NCBI GenBank assembly: GCA_963828415.1
Contig: CAWHEI010000012.1
Location: forward strand, 868,001 to 932,000
Direction: 5' to 3'
Source of the DNA: Sva-07 sp963828415
GTDB taxonomy: Bacteria > Actinomycetota > Acidimicrobiia > Acidimicrobiales > Ilumatobacteraceae
Length of the DNA: 64,000 bases
The translations under genes were made by a program, and so were the position numbers. A model generated the notes under the pieces. It saw nothing but the letters and a program-made list of their open reading frames with translations, was not told the DNA's origin and did no database searches. Every line of letters starts with the position of its first letter. The stretch's first letter is position 1. Below, piece after piece: positions 42,214-50,304 of this stretch.

Positions 42214-43362
42214 ATGCTGGTGGCCGTGAGCGCCGACCCCGCATCCATCGTGATCCCCGCCGACCTGCTTCCCGCCGATGGACGCTTCGGATCCGGTCCC
42301 TCGAAGGTGCGCCCCGAGCAGCTCGCCGCGCTGGTCGCCGCTGGCGACACCGTGCTCGGCACGTCGCACCGCCAGCCCCCGGTCAAAGACCTCGTCGGCT
42401 CGGTTCGCACCGGCCTCACCGAGTTGTTCTCACTCCCCAATGGATGGGAGATCGTGCTGGGCAACGGTGGATCCACCGTCTTCTGGGACGTCGCCACGTT
42501 CGGCCTGATCTCGAACCGAAGCCAGCACCTCGTGTTCGGCGAGTTCTCCTCGAAGTTCGCCGAAGCCGCCGCAGCAGCACCTCATCTCGGCGAGCCGACC
42601 GTCGTGAAGTCCGACACCGGCAGCCATCCGGTAGCGGTCGCCGAGGAGGGCGTCGATCTCTACGCGCTCACGCACAACGAGACCTCGACCGGCGTGGCGA
42701 TGGAGCTCCGACGCCCGGACGGCACCTCAGCTGACTCGGCGCTCGTCGCGGTCGACGCCACGTCGGCTGCGGGCGGTCTGCGCTGGGACCCGTCCGAGGT
42801 CGACGTCTACTACTTCGCGCCGCAGAAGTGCTTCGCCTCCGACGGCGGGCTGTGGCTCGCGGCCTGTTCGCCAGCGGCGCTCGAACGCATCCGCTCGATC
42901 GGAGCGAGCGACCGTTGGCGCCCGGCGTCGCTCGATCTGCAGATCGCGCTCGACAACTCGGTGCTGAACCAGACCTACAACACCCCGGCGCTCGCAACGC
43001 TCGTGATGCTCGATGCGCAGGTCCGTTGGATGCTCGACAACGGGGGCATGGACTTCGCCGCCGGACGCAGTGCCGAGTCGGCCGCGATCCTGTACGGATG
43101 GGCAGACGCCCGCGACTGGGCGAACCCGTTCGTGGCCGATCCCTCGATGCGCTCGAACGTGGTGGGAACCATCGACGTCGACGACACGATCGACGCCACC
43201 ACGATCAACCAGGTCCTCGCAGCGAACGGCGTGCTCGACACCTTCGCCTACCGCAAACTGGGCCGCAACCAGTTGCGCATCGCCATGTTCCCGGCGATCG
43301 ATCCATCCGACGTCGACGCCCTCACCCGCTCGATCGACCACGTCGTGGACGCATTGACCTGA
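42214..43362 (+). CDS. serC: phosphoserine aminotransferase
   Basis: A protein of about 382 residues that converts 3-phosphohydroxypyruvate to phosphoserine. IPADLLPADGRFGSGPSKVR is the start typical of the actinobacterial form. LTHNETSTGVAMELRRP, VDATSAAGGLRWDPSEVD and YYFAPQKCFASDGGLWLA (with the PLP lysine) follow. The exact start is uncertain: ATG 42214 is given, but GTG 42226 fits the family N-terminus best and ATG 42172 is also in frame. It is divergent from the aspartate aminotransferase gene, about 90 bases apart. The PAC2 gene follows 18 bases after its stop. Confidence 0.92.
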   Translation: MLVAVSADPASIVIPADLLPADGRFGSGPSKVRPEQLAALVAAGDTVLGTSHRQPPVKDLVGSVRTGLTELFSLPNGWEIVLGNGGSTVFWDVATFGLISNRSQHLVFGEFSSKFAEAAAAAPHLGEPTVVKSDTGSHPVAVAEEGVDLYALTHNETSTGVAMELRRPDGTSADSALVAVDATSAAGGLRWDPSEVDVYYFAPQKCFASDGGLWLAACSPAALERIRSIGASDRWRPASLDLQIALDNSVLNQTYNTPALATLVMLDAQVRWMLDNGGMDFAAGRSAESAAILYGWADARDWANPFVADPSMRSNVVGTIDVDDTIDATTINQVLAANGVLDTFAYRKLGRNQLRIAMFPAIDPSDVDALTRSIDHVVDALT

Positions 43363-43380
43363 CCGTTCGGCTGGATCGAC

Positions 43381-44241
43381 GTGGATGCGATGGAGGTTCT
43401 GGAGTTCGGCACCGGTGACATCGGCGCGCTCGAGCGTCCGGTGATGCTCGTGGGCCTCGAGGGATGGTTCGACGTGGCCAGTGCAGCGACGCAGGCCGTC
43501 AACGCGTTCATCAGCGACGACCACGCCGTCACGGTCGGATCGATCGATCCCGACCTCTTCTACGACTTCACGCAGCAGCGCCCGCACGTGTCGATCGACG
43601 ACGACGTCCGTGAAATCGTGTGGCCGAGCAACGAGTTCGTGCTCCAGCGCAACCCCGGCCACCGCGACGTGGTGGGTCTGATCGGCGTCGAGCCGCACCT
43701 GTACTGGAAGACCTACGTCGAAGCGATCGTCGTGGTCGCCGAAGCGCTCGGGTGCGAGGCGGTCGTCACCGTCGGCTCCGGCGCCGAGGCCATCCCCCAC
43801 AGTCGCACGCCGCCGGTCACCGGAAGCACGGCGAACGCCGACCTCGCTCGGCGGCTCGGCCTGGTGGCGCCGAGCTACCAGGGCATCACGGGTGTGGTCG
43901 GGGTACTGCAGGCCGAGCTCGAGGCTCGCAACATCCCGTCGGTGTCGTTGCGCGTCGGCATTCCGCACTACCTGATGAACGCCGAGCACCCGCAGGCCAC
44001 GTCCGCACTGGTGCGACATCTGAGCCACGTGCTCGACGTGCCGAACACCACCGACTTCAGCGATCAGGTCGACAGCTGGCGCGACGTCCACGACGAGATC
44101 GCCGACAACGACGAGCAGCTCAAGATGTACGTCGCGCTTCTCGAAGCCGAATTCGACCGCCGCGCCGAAGCGCAGATCCCGTCAGCCGACGACCTCGGCA
44201 GTGCGTTCGAAGAGTTCCTCCGCGACCAACGCGACGACTGA
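43381..44241 (+). CDS. PAC2 family protein
   Basis: A 286-residue protein of the PAC2 (proteasome assembly chaperone 2) family, common in actinobacteria that carry a proteasome. LERPVMLVGLEGWFDVASAA is the start, with GVEPHLYWKTYVEAIVVVAE and SYQGITGVVGVLQAELEARN later. The biochemical role in bacteria is not settled. The GTG start at 43381 is 18 bases after serC. An acidic C-terminus (DDLGSAFEEFLRDQRDD) ends 11 bases before a REP-type repeat pair. No proteasome genes are in the window. Confidence 0.85.
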   Translation: MDAMEVLEFGTGDIGALERPVMLVGLEGWFDVASAATQAVNAFISDDHAVTVGSIDPDLFYDFTQQRPHVSIDDDVREIVWPSNEFVLQRNPGHRDVVGLIGVEPHLYWKTYVEAIVVVAEALGCEAVVTVGSGAEAIPHSRTPPVTGSTANADLARRLGLVAPSYQGITGVVGVLQAELEARNIPSVSLRVGIPHYLMNAEHPQATSALVRHLSHVLDVPNTTDFSDQVDSWRDVHDEIADNDEQLKMYVALLEAEFDRRAEAQIPSADDLGSAFEEFLRDQRDD

Positions 44242-44252
44242 ACGTCAGCGTT

Positions 44253-44314
44253 GCCCCCCGAGCCCAGGTCTCCGGGAACCACGCTTGTTCCCGCAGCCCT
44301 GGGCTCGGGGAACC
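44253..44314. repeat. REP-type palindrome pair (RAYT-linked family) between PAC2 and metY genes
   Basis: Two inverted units, 44253-44280 (ccgagcccaggtctccgggaacc) read in part, and 44287-44314 (gttcccgcagccctgggctc...), face each other across 6 bases. It lies between two convergent genes, ending 4 bases before the metY stop. Same family as at 21578, 54089 and 55059. Confidence 0.9.
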
Positions 44315-44318
44315 AGGT

Positions 44319-45632
44319 TCACGCCTTGGCGGCGGCGAAGGCCTTGTCGAGGTCGGCGATGATGTCGGCGACCGACTCGATGCCCACGCTGAGGCGGATC
44401 AGGCCTGGACCGACGGATGACGCGAGCTGTTCCTCGGGGGTCAGCTGGCTGTGGGTGGTGCTCGCCGGATGGATCACCAGGCTGCGTACGTCACCGATGT
44501 TGGCGACATGGCTGTGCAGCTCGGCGCCCTCGACGAACTTCTTGCCGGCCTCGAGGCCGCCCTTGATCTCGAACGCCAGCACCGAGCCGTAACCCTTGCC
44601 GCCGCCGAGCCTGGTGGCCCGTTCGTGCCAGGGGCTCGATGCGAGACCCGAGTAGTTGACCGACTCGACCTGGTCGTGCGCATCGAGATACTCGGCCACC
44701 TTCTGCGCGTTCGCGAAGTGGCGCTCCATGCGCAGGCTCAGTGTCTCGATTCCCTGCAGGATGAGGAAGGCGTTGAACGGCGAGATCGCGAGGCCGAGGT
44801 CACGCAGCATCTGCACGCGGGCCTTGAGGATGAACGCGCCGTGGCCGAGCGCCGGGAAGTATGCGAGACCGTGATAGCTGGGGTCGGGCTCGGTGAAGTT
44901 CGGGAAGCGGCCGGACGCGGCGTAGTCGAACGTGCCCCCATCGACGATCGCACCGGCGATCGACGTGCCGTGACCGCCGATGAACTTGGTGAGGCTGTGG
45001 ATCACGATGTCGGCGCCCCATTCGAGCGGGCGGATCAGGTACGGCGTGGGCACGGTGTTGTCGACCATCAACGGAATCCCGTTGGCGTGGGCGACCCCGG
45101 CGATGCCCTCGATGTCGAGCACGTCGTTCTTCGGGTTCGGAATGACCTCGCCGAAGAACACCTTCGTGTTGGGCTTGACCGCTGCTTCCCACTGGGCGAG
45201 GTCGTCGGGGTCGTCGACGAACGTGACCTCGATGCCGAACTTCGGCAGCGTGTAGTGCAGCAGGTTGTACGTGCCGCCGTACAGCGACGGCGAGGCGACG
45301 ACATGGTCGCCGGCCTCGCACAGCGTCATGAACGCCAAGGTCTCGGCGGCCTGGCCGGAAGCAACGGCGAGCGTGCCGGGGAGACCGACGGCCGTGGTGC
45401 AGCCTCCTTCGAGCGCGTTGACGCGGGCCTCGAGGGCCGCCTGCGTGGGGTTCATGATGCGGGTGTAGATGTTGCCGATCTCCGCGAGGCCGAACAGGTT
45501 GGCAGCGTGGTCGGTGTCGCGGAACTGGTACGACGTCGTCTGGTAGATCGGCACCGCCCGGGCGCCGGTGGTCGGGTCGGGCTCGCCGCCGACGTGGATC
45601 TGCTTGGTCTCGAAACCCCAGGAGTCACTCAT
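44319..45632 (-). CDS. metY: O-acetylhomoserine aminocarboxypropyltransferase (sulfhydrylase)
   Basis: A 437-residue PLP enzyme of the Cys/Met metabolism family that makes homocysteine from O-acetylhomoserine and sulfide. FETKQIHVGGEPDPTTGARAVPIYQTTSYQF, seen in parts such as QIHVGGEPDPTTGARA, is the MetY start. NIYTRIMNPTQAALEARVNALEGG, VASPSLYGGTYNLLHYTLP and the PLP lysine in HSLTKFIGGHGTSIAG complete the signature. The length of about 430 separates it from cystathionine gamma-synthases. It stands alone with REP repeats downstream; a regulatory element upstream is not obvious. Confidence 0.94.
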   Translation of the reverse strand: MSDSWGFETKQIHVGGEPDPTTGARAVPIYQTTSYQFRDTDHAANLFGLAEIGNIYTRIMNPTQAALEARVNALEGGCTTAVGLPGTLAVASGQAAETLAFMTLCEAGDHVVASPSLYGGTYNLLHYTLPKFGIEVTFVDDPDDLAQWEAAVKPNTKVFFGEVIPNPKNDVLDIEGIAGVAHANGIPLMVDNTVPTPYLIRPLEWGADIVIHSLTKFIGGHGTSIAGAIVDGGTFDYAASGRFPNFTEPDPSYHGLAYFPALGHGAFILKARVQMLRDLGLAISPFNAFLILQGIETLSLRMERHFANAQKVAEYLDAHDQVESVNYSGLASSPWHERATRLGGGKGYGSVLAFEIKGGLEAGKKFVEGAELHSHVANIGDVRSLVIHPASTTHSQLTPEEQLASSVGPGLIRLSVGIESVADIIADLDKAFAAAKA

Positions 45633-45707
45633 AGGCGCCGCACGCTACCCGCCAATTCCCGACCCCACAAGTCGGGTTTACCGCGCTCCTCCCCCACCCA
45701 GCGGGGA

Positions 45708-46347
45708 CTACAGGAGGCTGGCGACGAGGCCGGCTTGGCCGAGGTGATAGGTGACCATGATCGTGACCGGCATCCAGCGGGCGGCGACGACGAACTGGCG
45801 CCAGCCGAGCACCGAGTCGGACGCTACGAACAGCGCGGCGCCGATGATCGCCCAGGTGCTGCCCGTCGCCATCGCGGCGCAGAACATGAGCGAGATCGCC
45901 ACGAGATAGCCGCTCACGGCGGGGCCGAGCACACGTTCCTGTCGCCGCGCCGCCGCGCACGATCCGGACCCCCGCCGCGACGGCGAGGACGGCCATCATC
46001 ATCGCTCCGACGAGGAAGCCGGCCCACGACCAGCCATCACCGGCGAGGAACCCGAACGTGTACGCGAGGTGGGCGAACAAGAACGACACCAGCCCGAGCA
46101 CGAAGTACTTCTCCCCATACAGCAGGAAGACGTCGCCGGCGAGCGAGCACACCAGCGCGACGACGAACCATGCCCGCACCAGTTGATCGACCGGCTCCAA
46201 CGCCACCGCCACGACGATGAGGGCGGTCAGCGCAACCGGCTTGCTCCACAGTTCGGTCCGGCGGCGACCATCGCCGAGCCGACTCCACCAGTTGGCGACC
46301 GCCGCGACCGCGAAGATCGCCGCGAACGTCCACGCCGTGTCGTTCAT
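45708..46347 (-). pseudogene. YhhN-type lysoplasmalogenase gene with a frameshift
   Basis: Two minus-strand frames join to a protein of about 213 residues of the YhhN/TMEM86 membrane family, which hydrolyses lysoplasmalogens. From ATG 46347 the first frame gives MNDTAWTFAAIFAVAAVANW, FVVALVCSLAGDVFLLYGEKYF, and continues to VRIVRG. The rest is in another frame, ERVLGPAVSGYLVAISLMFCAA, ending at 45708. The shift lies at about 45944-45957 in a repetitive gcgcggcggcgcgg tract. Removing one base there gives VRIVRGARRQERVLGP. Both halves look undecayed, so this is either a recent indel or a sequencing error. Confidence 0.75.
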
Positions 46348-46369
46348 CGAGTGGCCCTCCCGTACTCCA

Positions 46370-46471
46370 GCGATGAGCGAAACCACCGCATACGGTCAGT
46401 TCGCTCATCGCAACAGCACGACCTGATCCACCGATGAGCGAGACCACCGCATACGGTCAGTTCGCTCATCG
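46370..46471. repeat. two palindromic repeats (GCGATGAGCG family)
   Basis: Units at 46370-46411 and 46432-46471 read gcgatgagcgaaaccaccg...cagttcgctcatcgc and pair end to end. They are the same family as the copies at the thiN-thiB junction. Here they lie in the gap between the YhhN gene start and the ilvC stop, with 20 bases between them. The following 46472-46578 shows no further feature. Confidence 0.88.
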
Positions 46472-46578
46472 CAGGGTGATCGGCACGGTCGCCGCCGAGA
46501 GCGCCAGCGACCAAGGCTGACGCTCGGCCGACCTCGATCGCCGCGCCCCGACCCGATGCGAGGCCGAGCACACCAGCA

Positions 46579-47607
46579 TCAGCCGCCGGAGATGTCGGCG
46601 ACCTTCTGCTTGCCGGCGCCGATGAACGGCATCATGTCGCGCAGTTCGCCGCCGATCTCCTCGATCGGGTGGGCCTTGCCCTCGTCCTGCATGCGCTTGT
46701 AGTTCGGGCGGCCGGCCTCGGACTCGGCGATCCATTCGGCGGCGAACTGACCGCTCTGGATCTCGCCGAGGATCTTCTTCATCTCAGCCTTCGTGGCCTC
46801 GGTGACGACCCGTGGGCCACGGGTGAGGTCGCCGTACTCGGCGGTGTCGGAGATCGAGTACCGCATGCCGGCGATGCCCTCTTCGTACATCAGGTCGACG
46901 ATGAGCTTCACCTCGTGGAGGCACTCGAAGTACGCCATCTCCGGGGCGTAGCCCGCCTCGGTCAACGTCTCGAACCCGGCGCGCACGAGCGCGGTCACGC
47001 CACCACACAACACTGCCTGCTCACCGAACAGGTCGGTCTCGGTCTCGGCGGCGAAGGTGGTCTCGATGACGCCGGCGCGGGTGCCACCGATGGCATCGGC
47101 GTACGACATGGCGATGTCGCGGGCCTGGCCCGACGCGTCCTGCTCGACGGCGATGAGTGCCGGCACGCCGCCGCCCTCGGTGTAGGTACGGCGCACGAGG
47201 TGGCCGGGACCCTTCGGGGCGATCATGATCACGTCGCAGCCGGCGGGCGGCTGGATGCGATCGAACCGGATGTTGAATCCGTGGGCGAACGCGAGCGCCT
47301 TGCCCTCGCCCATGTGCGACGCGATGTGGGCGTCGTAGATCGCCTTCTGCTCGGTGTCGGGGGCGAGCAGCATGATGACGTCGGCCCAGCCGGCAGCTTC
47401 GTCGATGGTCATCACGGTGAGCCCGGCGGACTCCGCCTTGGCGACCGACGACGACTCGGGGCGCAGGCCGACGGCAACGTCGACCCCGGACTCCTTGAGG
47501 TTGAGCGCGTGGGCATGGCCCTGCGAGCCGTAGCCGATGACGGCGACCTTCTTGCCTCGGATGATCGAAGGATCTGCGTCCTCGGCGTAGTACACGGTGA
47601 CAGCCAT
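46579..47607 (-). CDS. ilvC: ketol-acid reductoisomerase
   Basis: A 342-residue class I enzyme that isomerises and reduces acetolactate and acetohydroxybutyrate, the second common step of valine, leucine and isoleucine synthesis. GKKVAVIGYGSQGHAHALNL holds the NADPH site (GYGSQG about 25-30). PKGPGHLVRRTYTEGGGVP and the metal-site residues in FGEQAVLCGG and YEEGIAGMRYSISDTAEYGD complete it. ATG 47607 begins one base after the ilvN stop. It is last in the ilvB-ilvN-ilvC operon controlled by the attenuator upstream of ilvB. Confidence 0.96.
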   Translation of the reverse strand: MAVTVYYAEDADPSIIRGKKVAVIGYGSQGHAHALNLKESGVDVAVGLRPESSSVAKAESAGLTVMTIDEAAGWADVIMLLAPDTEQKAIYDAHIASHMGEGKALAFAHGFNIRFDRIQPPAGCDVIMIAPKGPGHLVRRTYTEGGGVPALIAVEQDASGQARDIAMSYADAIGGTRAGVIETTFAAETETDLFGEQAVLCGGVTALVRAGFETLTEAGYAPEMAYFECLHEVKLIVDLMYEEGIAGMRYSISDTAEYGDLTRGPRVVTEATKAEMKKILGEIQSGQFAAEWIAESEAGRPNYKRMQDEGKAHPIEEIGGELRDMMPFIGAGKQKVADISGG

Positions 47608-47608
47608 C

Positions 47609-48175
47609 TCAGCCGGCCTTTCCAGTTGTGGGAGTGGGATGCACGGCGCGCAGTCGTGCGCCGCGATCGAGTTTCGGCAGCGCCACCCGTCCGGTGCGCT
47701 GGAGCTCAACGATGCCATAACCGTCGAGCAAATCCTCAAAATCGTCGAGCTTGTCCGGATGACCCTCGAGGCTCACCGTGAGCACGGCCTCGGCAACGGC
47801 GATGATCTTGCCCTCGAAGATGTTGACCAACTCCACGACCTTGGCACGCTGCTCGTCCGGAGCCTTGACCGTTGCAATCAGCAGTTCGCGCTCGACCGAA
47901 CGGCGCGGATCCAGTTCGGAGATCTTGACCACGTCGATGAGCTTGAACAGTTGCTTGGTGATCTGCTCGAGCGGGGTGGATTCGACGTCGACGACGATCG
48001 TGATCCGGCTCATTCCTTCGTCCTCGGCGGGAGCGACCGCCAAGGAGAAGATGTTGAAGCCGCGTCGGGCGAACAGGCCGGCCACCCGAGCGAGGACGCC
48101 CGGACGGTTCTGGACGAGCACCGACAGGATGTGGTGGTTGAGGGTCTGGCCCCCGTACTGGTTGATGGTGGTCAT
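47609..48175 (-). CDS. ilvN: acetolactate synthase small (regulatory) subunit
   Basis: A 188-residue regulatory subunit with an N-terminal ACT domain (HHILSVLVQNRPGVLARVAG, FNIFSLAVAPAEDEGMSRIT) and the C-terminal ALS-type domain (ERELLIATVKAPDEQRAKVV). It binds valine and conveys feedback inhibition to IlvB. The length is slightly above the usual 160-170 because of a basic C-terminal extension (LPKLDRGARLRAVHPTPTT). It lies 82 bases after ilvB and one base before ilvC in the same operon. Confidence 0.95.
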   Translation of the reverse strand: MTTINQYGGQTLNHHILSVLVQNRPGVLARVAGLFARRGFNIFSLAVAPAEDEGMSRITIVVDVESTPLEQITKQLFKLIDVVKISELDPRRSVERELLIATVKAPDEQRAKVVELVNIFEGKIIAVAEAVLTVSLEGHPDKLDDFEDLLDGYGIVELQRTGRVALPKLDRGARLRAVHPTPTTGKAG

Positions 48176-48257
48176 GAGATCTCCGAGATGCGAGTGAGTG
48201 AGCGCCAGCGAACGAACGGTCGAACGCGGCCTCCGTGGCCGGGGAACGGGATGACGG

Positions 48258-50015
48258 TCATGACTTCAAGCCTTCTGCGCGGTCCTGTTGTGTGGGGTGG
48301 AGGATCAGGTCGTCGTTGCTGGCGCCGGCGGGCACCATCGGGAACACCTTCTCGGAGGCGTCGGTGCGGAACTCGATGACGACCGAGCGGTCGCTGATCG
48401 AATTCGCCTTCTCGATGGCCGGGCCGACTTCTTCGGGCGACTCGACGAGGATGCCGACGCATCCCATCGACTCGGCCCACATCACGAAGTCGGGAACCTT
48501 GGCGTTGAGATACACCTCGGAGTAGCGCTCGTCGTAGAACATCTCCTGCCACTGACGCACCATGCCGAGGTAGCTGTTGTTGAGCAGCGCCACCTTGATC
48601 GGCAGCCCCTCGACCGTGGCGGTCACCAACTCCTGCGCGGTCATCTGGAAACAACCGTCACCGTCGACGGCCCACACGTCACACTCGGGCCGGGCGGCCT
48701 TCGCGCCGATGGCGGCCGGGATCGAGAAGCCCATCGTGCCGAGGCCACCGGAGTTGACCCAGGTGTACGGCTCGTTGAACTCGAAGAACTGCGAGGTGTA
48801 CATCTGGTGCTGGCCGACGCCCGAGGCGACGATCGTGTGCGGGGATGCCAAGCGGTTCAGTTCCTCGATGCAGTACTGCGGCTTGAGCGCAGCGCCGGGC
48901 TCTGACTGCTCGTAGGTCATCGGGAACTGCTCGCGCCAACCCGACACCTTGCTCTTCCACGCCGACGTGTCGGCCTGCGCGGTGCCGGCGGCGATCATCG
49001 CCTTGATCTCGGCGATGATCTCCTCGATCACGTACTTGGCGTCGCCGACGATCGGCACGTCCGGGCGACGAACCTTGCCCTGCTCGGCGGGATCGATGTC
49101 GACATGGATGACCTTGGCCTCCTGGGCGAACGCGTCGACCTTGCCGGTGATGCGGTCGTCGAAACGGGCGCCGAGCGTGATCAACAGATCACTCTTCTGC
49201 ATCGCCGTGATCGCCGTGGCATTGCCGTGCATCCCGGGCATCCCGAGACACAGCGGATGGTCGTCGGGGAACGCTCCTCTCGCCATCAGCGTGGTGACGA
49301 CGTAACTGTCGATCAGCTCGGCCAACTCGCGCAGCGCCTCGGCGGCACGCGACTTGAGGATTCCGCCGCCCGCATAGATGATCGGACGCTCGGAGGCCAT
49401 GATCAGGCGTGCGGCCTCCTTGATCATCCGCGGGTGGCCCTTGACGTTGGGCCGGTAGCCGGGGAGCGAATCGAGCACCTCCTGATCGGTGGGCCAGTAC
49501 CACTCCATCTCGTCCTGCAGACAGTCTTTCGGAACATCGATCAGCGTCGGGCCGGGGCGACCGGTGGTGGCGATGTGGAACGCCTGGCGCACGGCCATCG
49601 GGATGTCCTGGGCCGACATGACGAGTTCGTTGTGCTTCGTGCACGACCGGGTGATGCCGACGGTGTCGCATTCCTGGAAGGCATCCGAGCCGATCGCTGC
49701 CGTCGGGACCTGACCGGTGATCGCGACCATCGGCACCGAATCCATGTAGGCGTCCATCAGCGGCGTGACGAGGTTCGTCGCCGCCGGACCCGACGTCACC
49801 ATGGCGACGCCCGGCTTGCCGGAGACGTGCGCGTAGCCCTCGGCCATGTGGCCAGCGCCCTGCTCGTGGCGGACGAGCACGTGCCGGATTTGGCTGTCCA
49901 TCAGGGGGTCGTAGGCCGGCAGGATGCAGCCGCCGGGGTAGCCGAAGATGAGTTCGACGTTCTCGTGCTCGAGTGCTCGGATCAGCGCCTCGGCGCCGGT
50001 GAGTCGTTCGGTCAT
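48258..50015 (-). CDS. ilvB: acetolactate synthase large (catalytic) subunit
   Basis: A 585-residue thiamine-diphosphate- and FAD-dependent enzyme that condenses pyruvate with pyruvate or 2-oxobutyrate. ENVELIFGYPGGCILPAYD opens the first domain, HEQGAGHMAEGYAH has the catalytic Glu, and the ThDP-binding stretch VDGDGCFQMTAQELVTA and ALLNNSYLGMVRQWQ is complete. ATG 50015 is the family start; the longer upstream frame crosses the attenuator. It is the first gene of the ilvBNC operon, so its leader controls the whole pathway block. Confidence 0.96.
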   Translation of the reverse strand: MTERLTGAEALIRALEHENVELIFGYPGGCILPAYDPLMDSQIRHVLVRHEQGAGHMAEGYAHVSGKPGVAMVTSGPAATNLVTPLMDAYMDSVPMVAITGQVPTAAIGSDAFQECDTVGITRSCTKHNELVMSAQDIPMAVRQAFHIATTGRPGPTLIDVPKDCLQDEMEWYWPTDQEVLDSLPGYRPNVKGHPRMIKEAARLIMASERPIIYAGGGILKSRAAEALRELAELIDSYVVTTLMARGAFPDDHPLCLGMPGMHGNATAITAMQKSDLLITLGARFDDRITGKVDAFAQEAKVIHVDIDPAEQGKVRRPDVPIVGDAKYVIEEIIAEIKAMIAAGTAQADTSAWKSKVSGWREQFPMTYEQSEPGAALKPQYCIEELNRLASPHTIVASGVGQHQMYTSQFFEFNEPYTWVNSGGLGTMGFSIPAAIGAKAARPECDVWAVDGDGCFQMTAQELVTATVEGLPIKVALLNNSYLGMVRQWQEMFYDERYSEVYLNAKVPDFVMWAESMGCVGILVESPEEVGPAIEKANSISDRSVVIEFRTDASEKVFPMVPAGASNDDLILHPTQQDRAEGLKS

Positions 50016-50142
50016 GTCAGTGCCTTTGTGTCGAGTGTTCGTTGGGGAGTGTTCGGTCTGGAGTGGCGGTTGGGGGGAGTGGCGGCTAGGGAGTGGCGGT
50101 AGGGAGTTGATGGAAGTCGGGGCCGGGTCGCACACGGTGCCG

Positions 50143-50173
50143 AAAAAGCAAACGACCTCCCGTCTGGGAGGTC
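50143..50173 (-). terminator. ilv attenuator: intrinsic terminator hairpin
   Basis: On the minus strand GACCTCCC pairs with GGGAGGTC around AGAC (50154-50173), followed by gtttgcttttt with a run of five T (50143-50147). It lies between the leader peptide and ilvB. The 3' arm (gggagg) can alternatively pair with cctccc in the loop of the upstream hairpin at 50176-50204, giving an antiterminator. Confidence 0.85.
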
Positions 50174-50175
50174 GG

Positions 50176-50204
50176 AGCACGCGCAGCGGGAGGCCGGGCG
50201 TGCT
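50176..50204 (-). promoter_or_regulatory. ilv attenuator: pause/antiterminator hairpin
   Basis: AGCACGC (minus strand 50204-50198) pairs with GCGTGCT (50182-50176). The 15-base loop carries GGCCTCCC, able to pair with the GGGAGG of the terminator. The leader peptide stop codon overlaps the first arm, so a ribosome that reaches the stop blocks this hairpin, while a stalled one leaves it free. Confidence 0.7.
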
Positions 50205-50256
50205 ACTGGATGAGTACTACGAGCAGGCTCGGGAATGCGGGAGTGGTCGTAGACAC
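50203..50256 (-). CDS. ilvBNC leader peptide
   Basis: A 17-codon minus-strand frame from GTG 50256 reads VSTTTPAFPSLLVVLIQ and stops at 50203-50205. Six consecutive Leu/Val/Ile codons (LLVVLI, including two rare GTA codons) sit just before the stop, as expected for a sensor of charged branched-chain tRNAs. A candidate promoter, TTGCCA (50289-50294) and TATGAT (50264-50269), would place the RNA start at or next to this GTG, giving a leaderless peptide, common in actinobacteria. If transcription starts earlier, ATG 50265 or 50268 could be used instead (MMFTVSTTT...). Confidence 0.78.
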   Translation of the reverse strand: MSTTTPAFPSLLVVLIQ

Positions 50257-50263
50257 GGTGAAC

Positions 50264-50294
50264 ATCATAGTCCTGATCGGCGCGTTGTTGGCAA
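50264..50294 (-). promoter_or_regulatory. candidate promoter of ilvBNC
   Basis: Minus-strand TTGCCA (50294-50289) and TATGAT (50269-50264) with a 19-base spacer resemble sigma-A -35 and -10 boxes; the spacer is slightly long. Predicted start of RNA is 6-8 bases on, at the leader GTG. It lies 11 bases from the divergent TetR start. Confidence 0.5.
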
Positions 50295-50304
50295 GTCATG
50301 AACG

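Noticed and set aside
44451..46220. Long plus-strand frame of 589 residues opposite metY
   Set aside because: Antisense shadow of metY; repeats of Arg/Gly/Val typical of such frames.
50203..50294. T-box riboswitch before ilvB
   Set aside because: No T-box consensus or specifier stem. The leader-peptide and terminator arrangement explains regulation instead.
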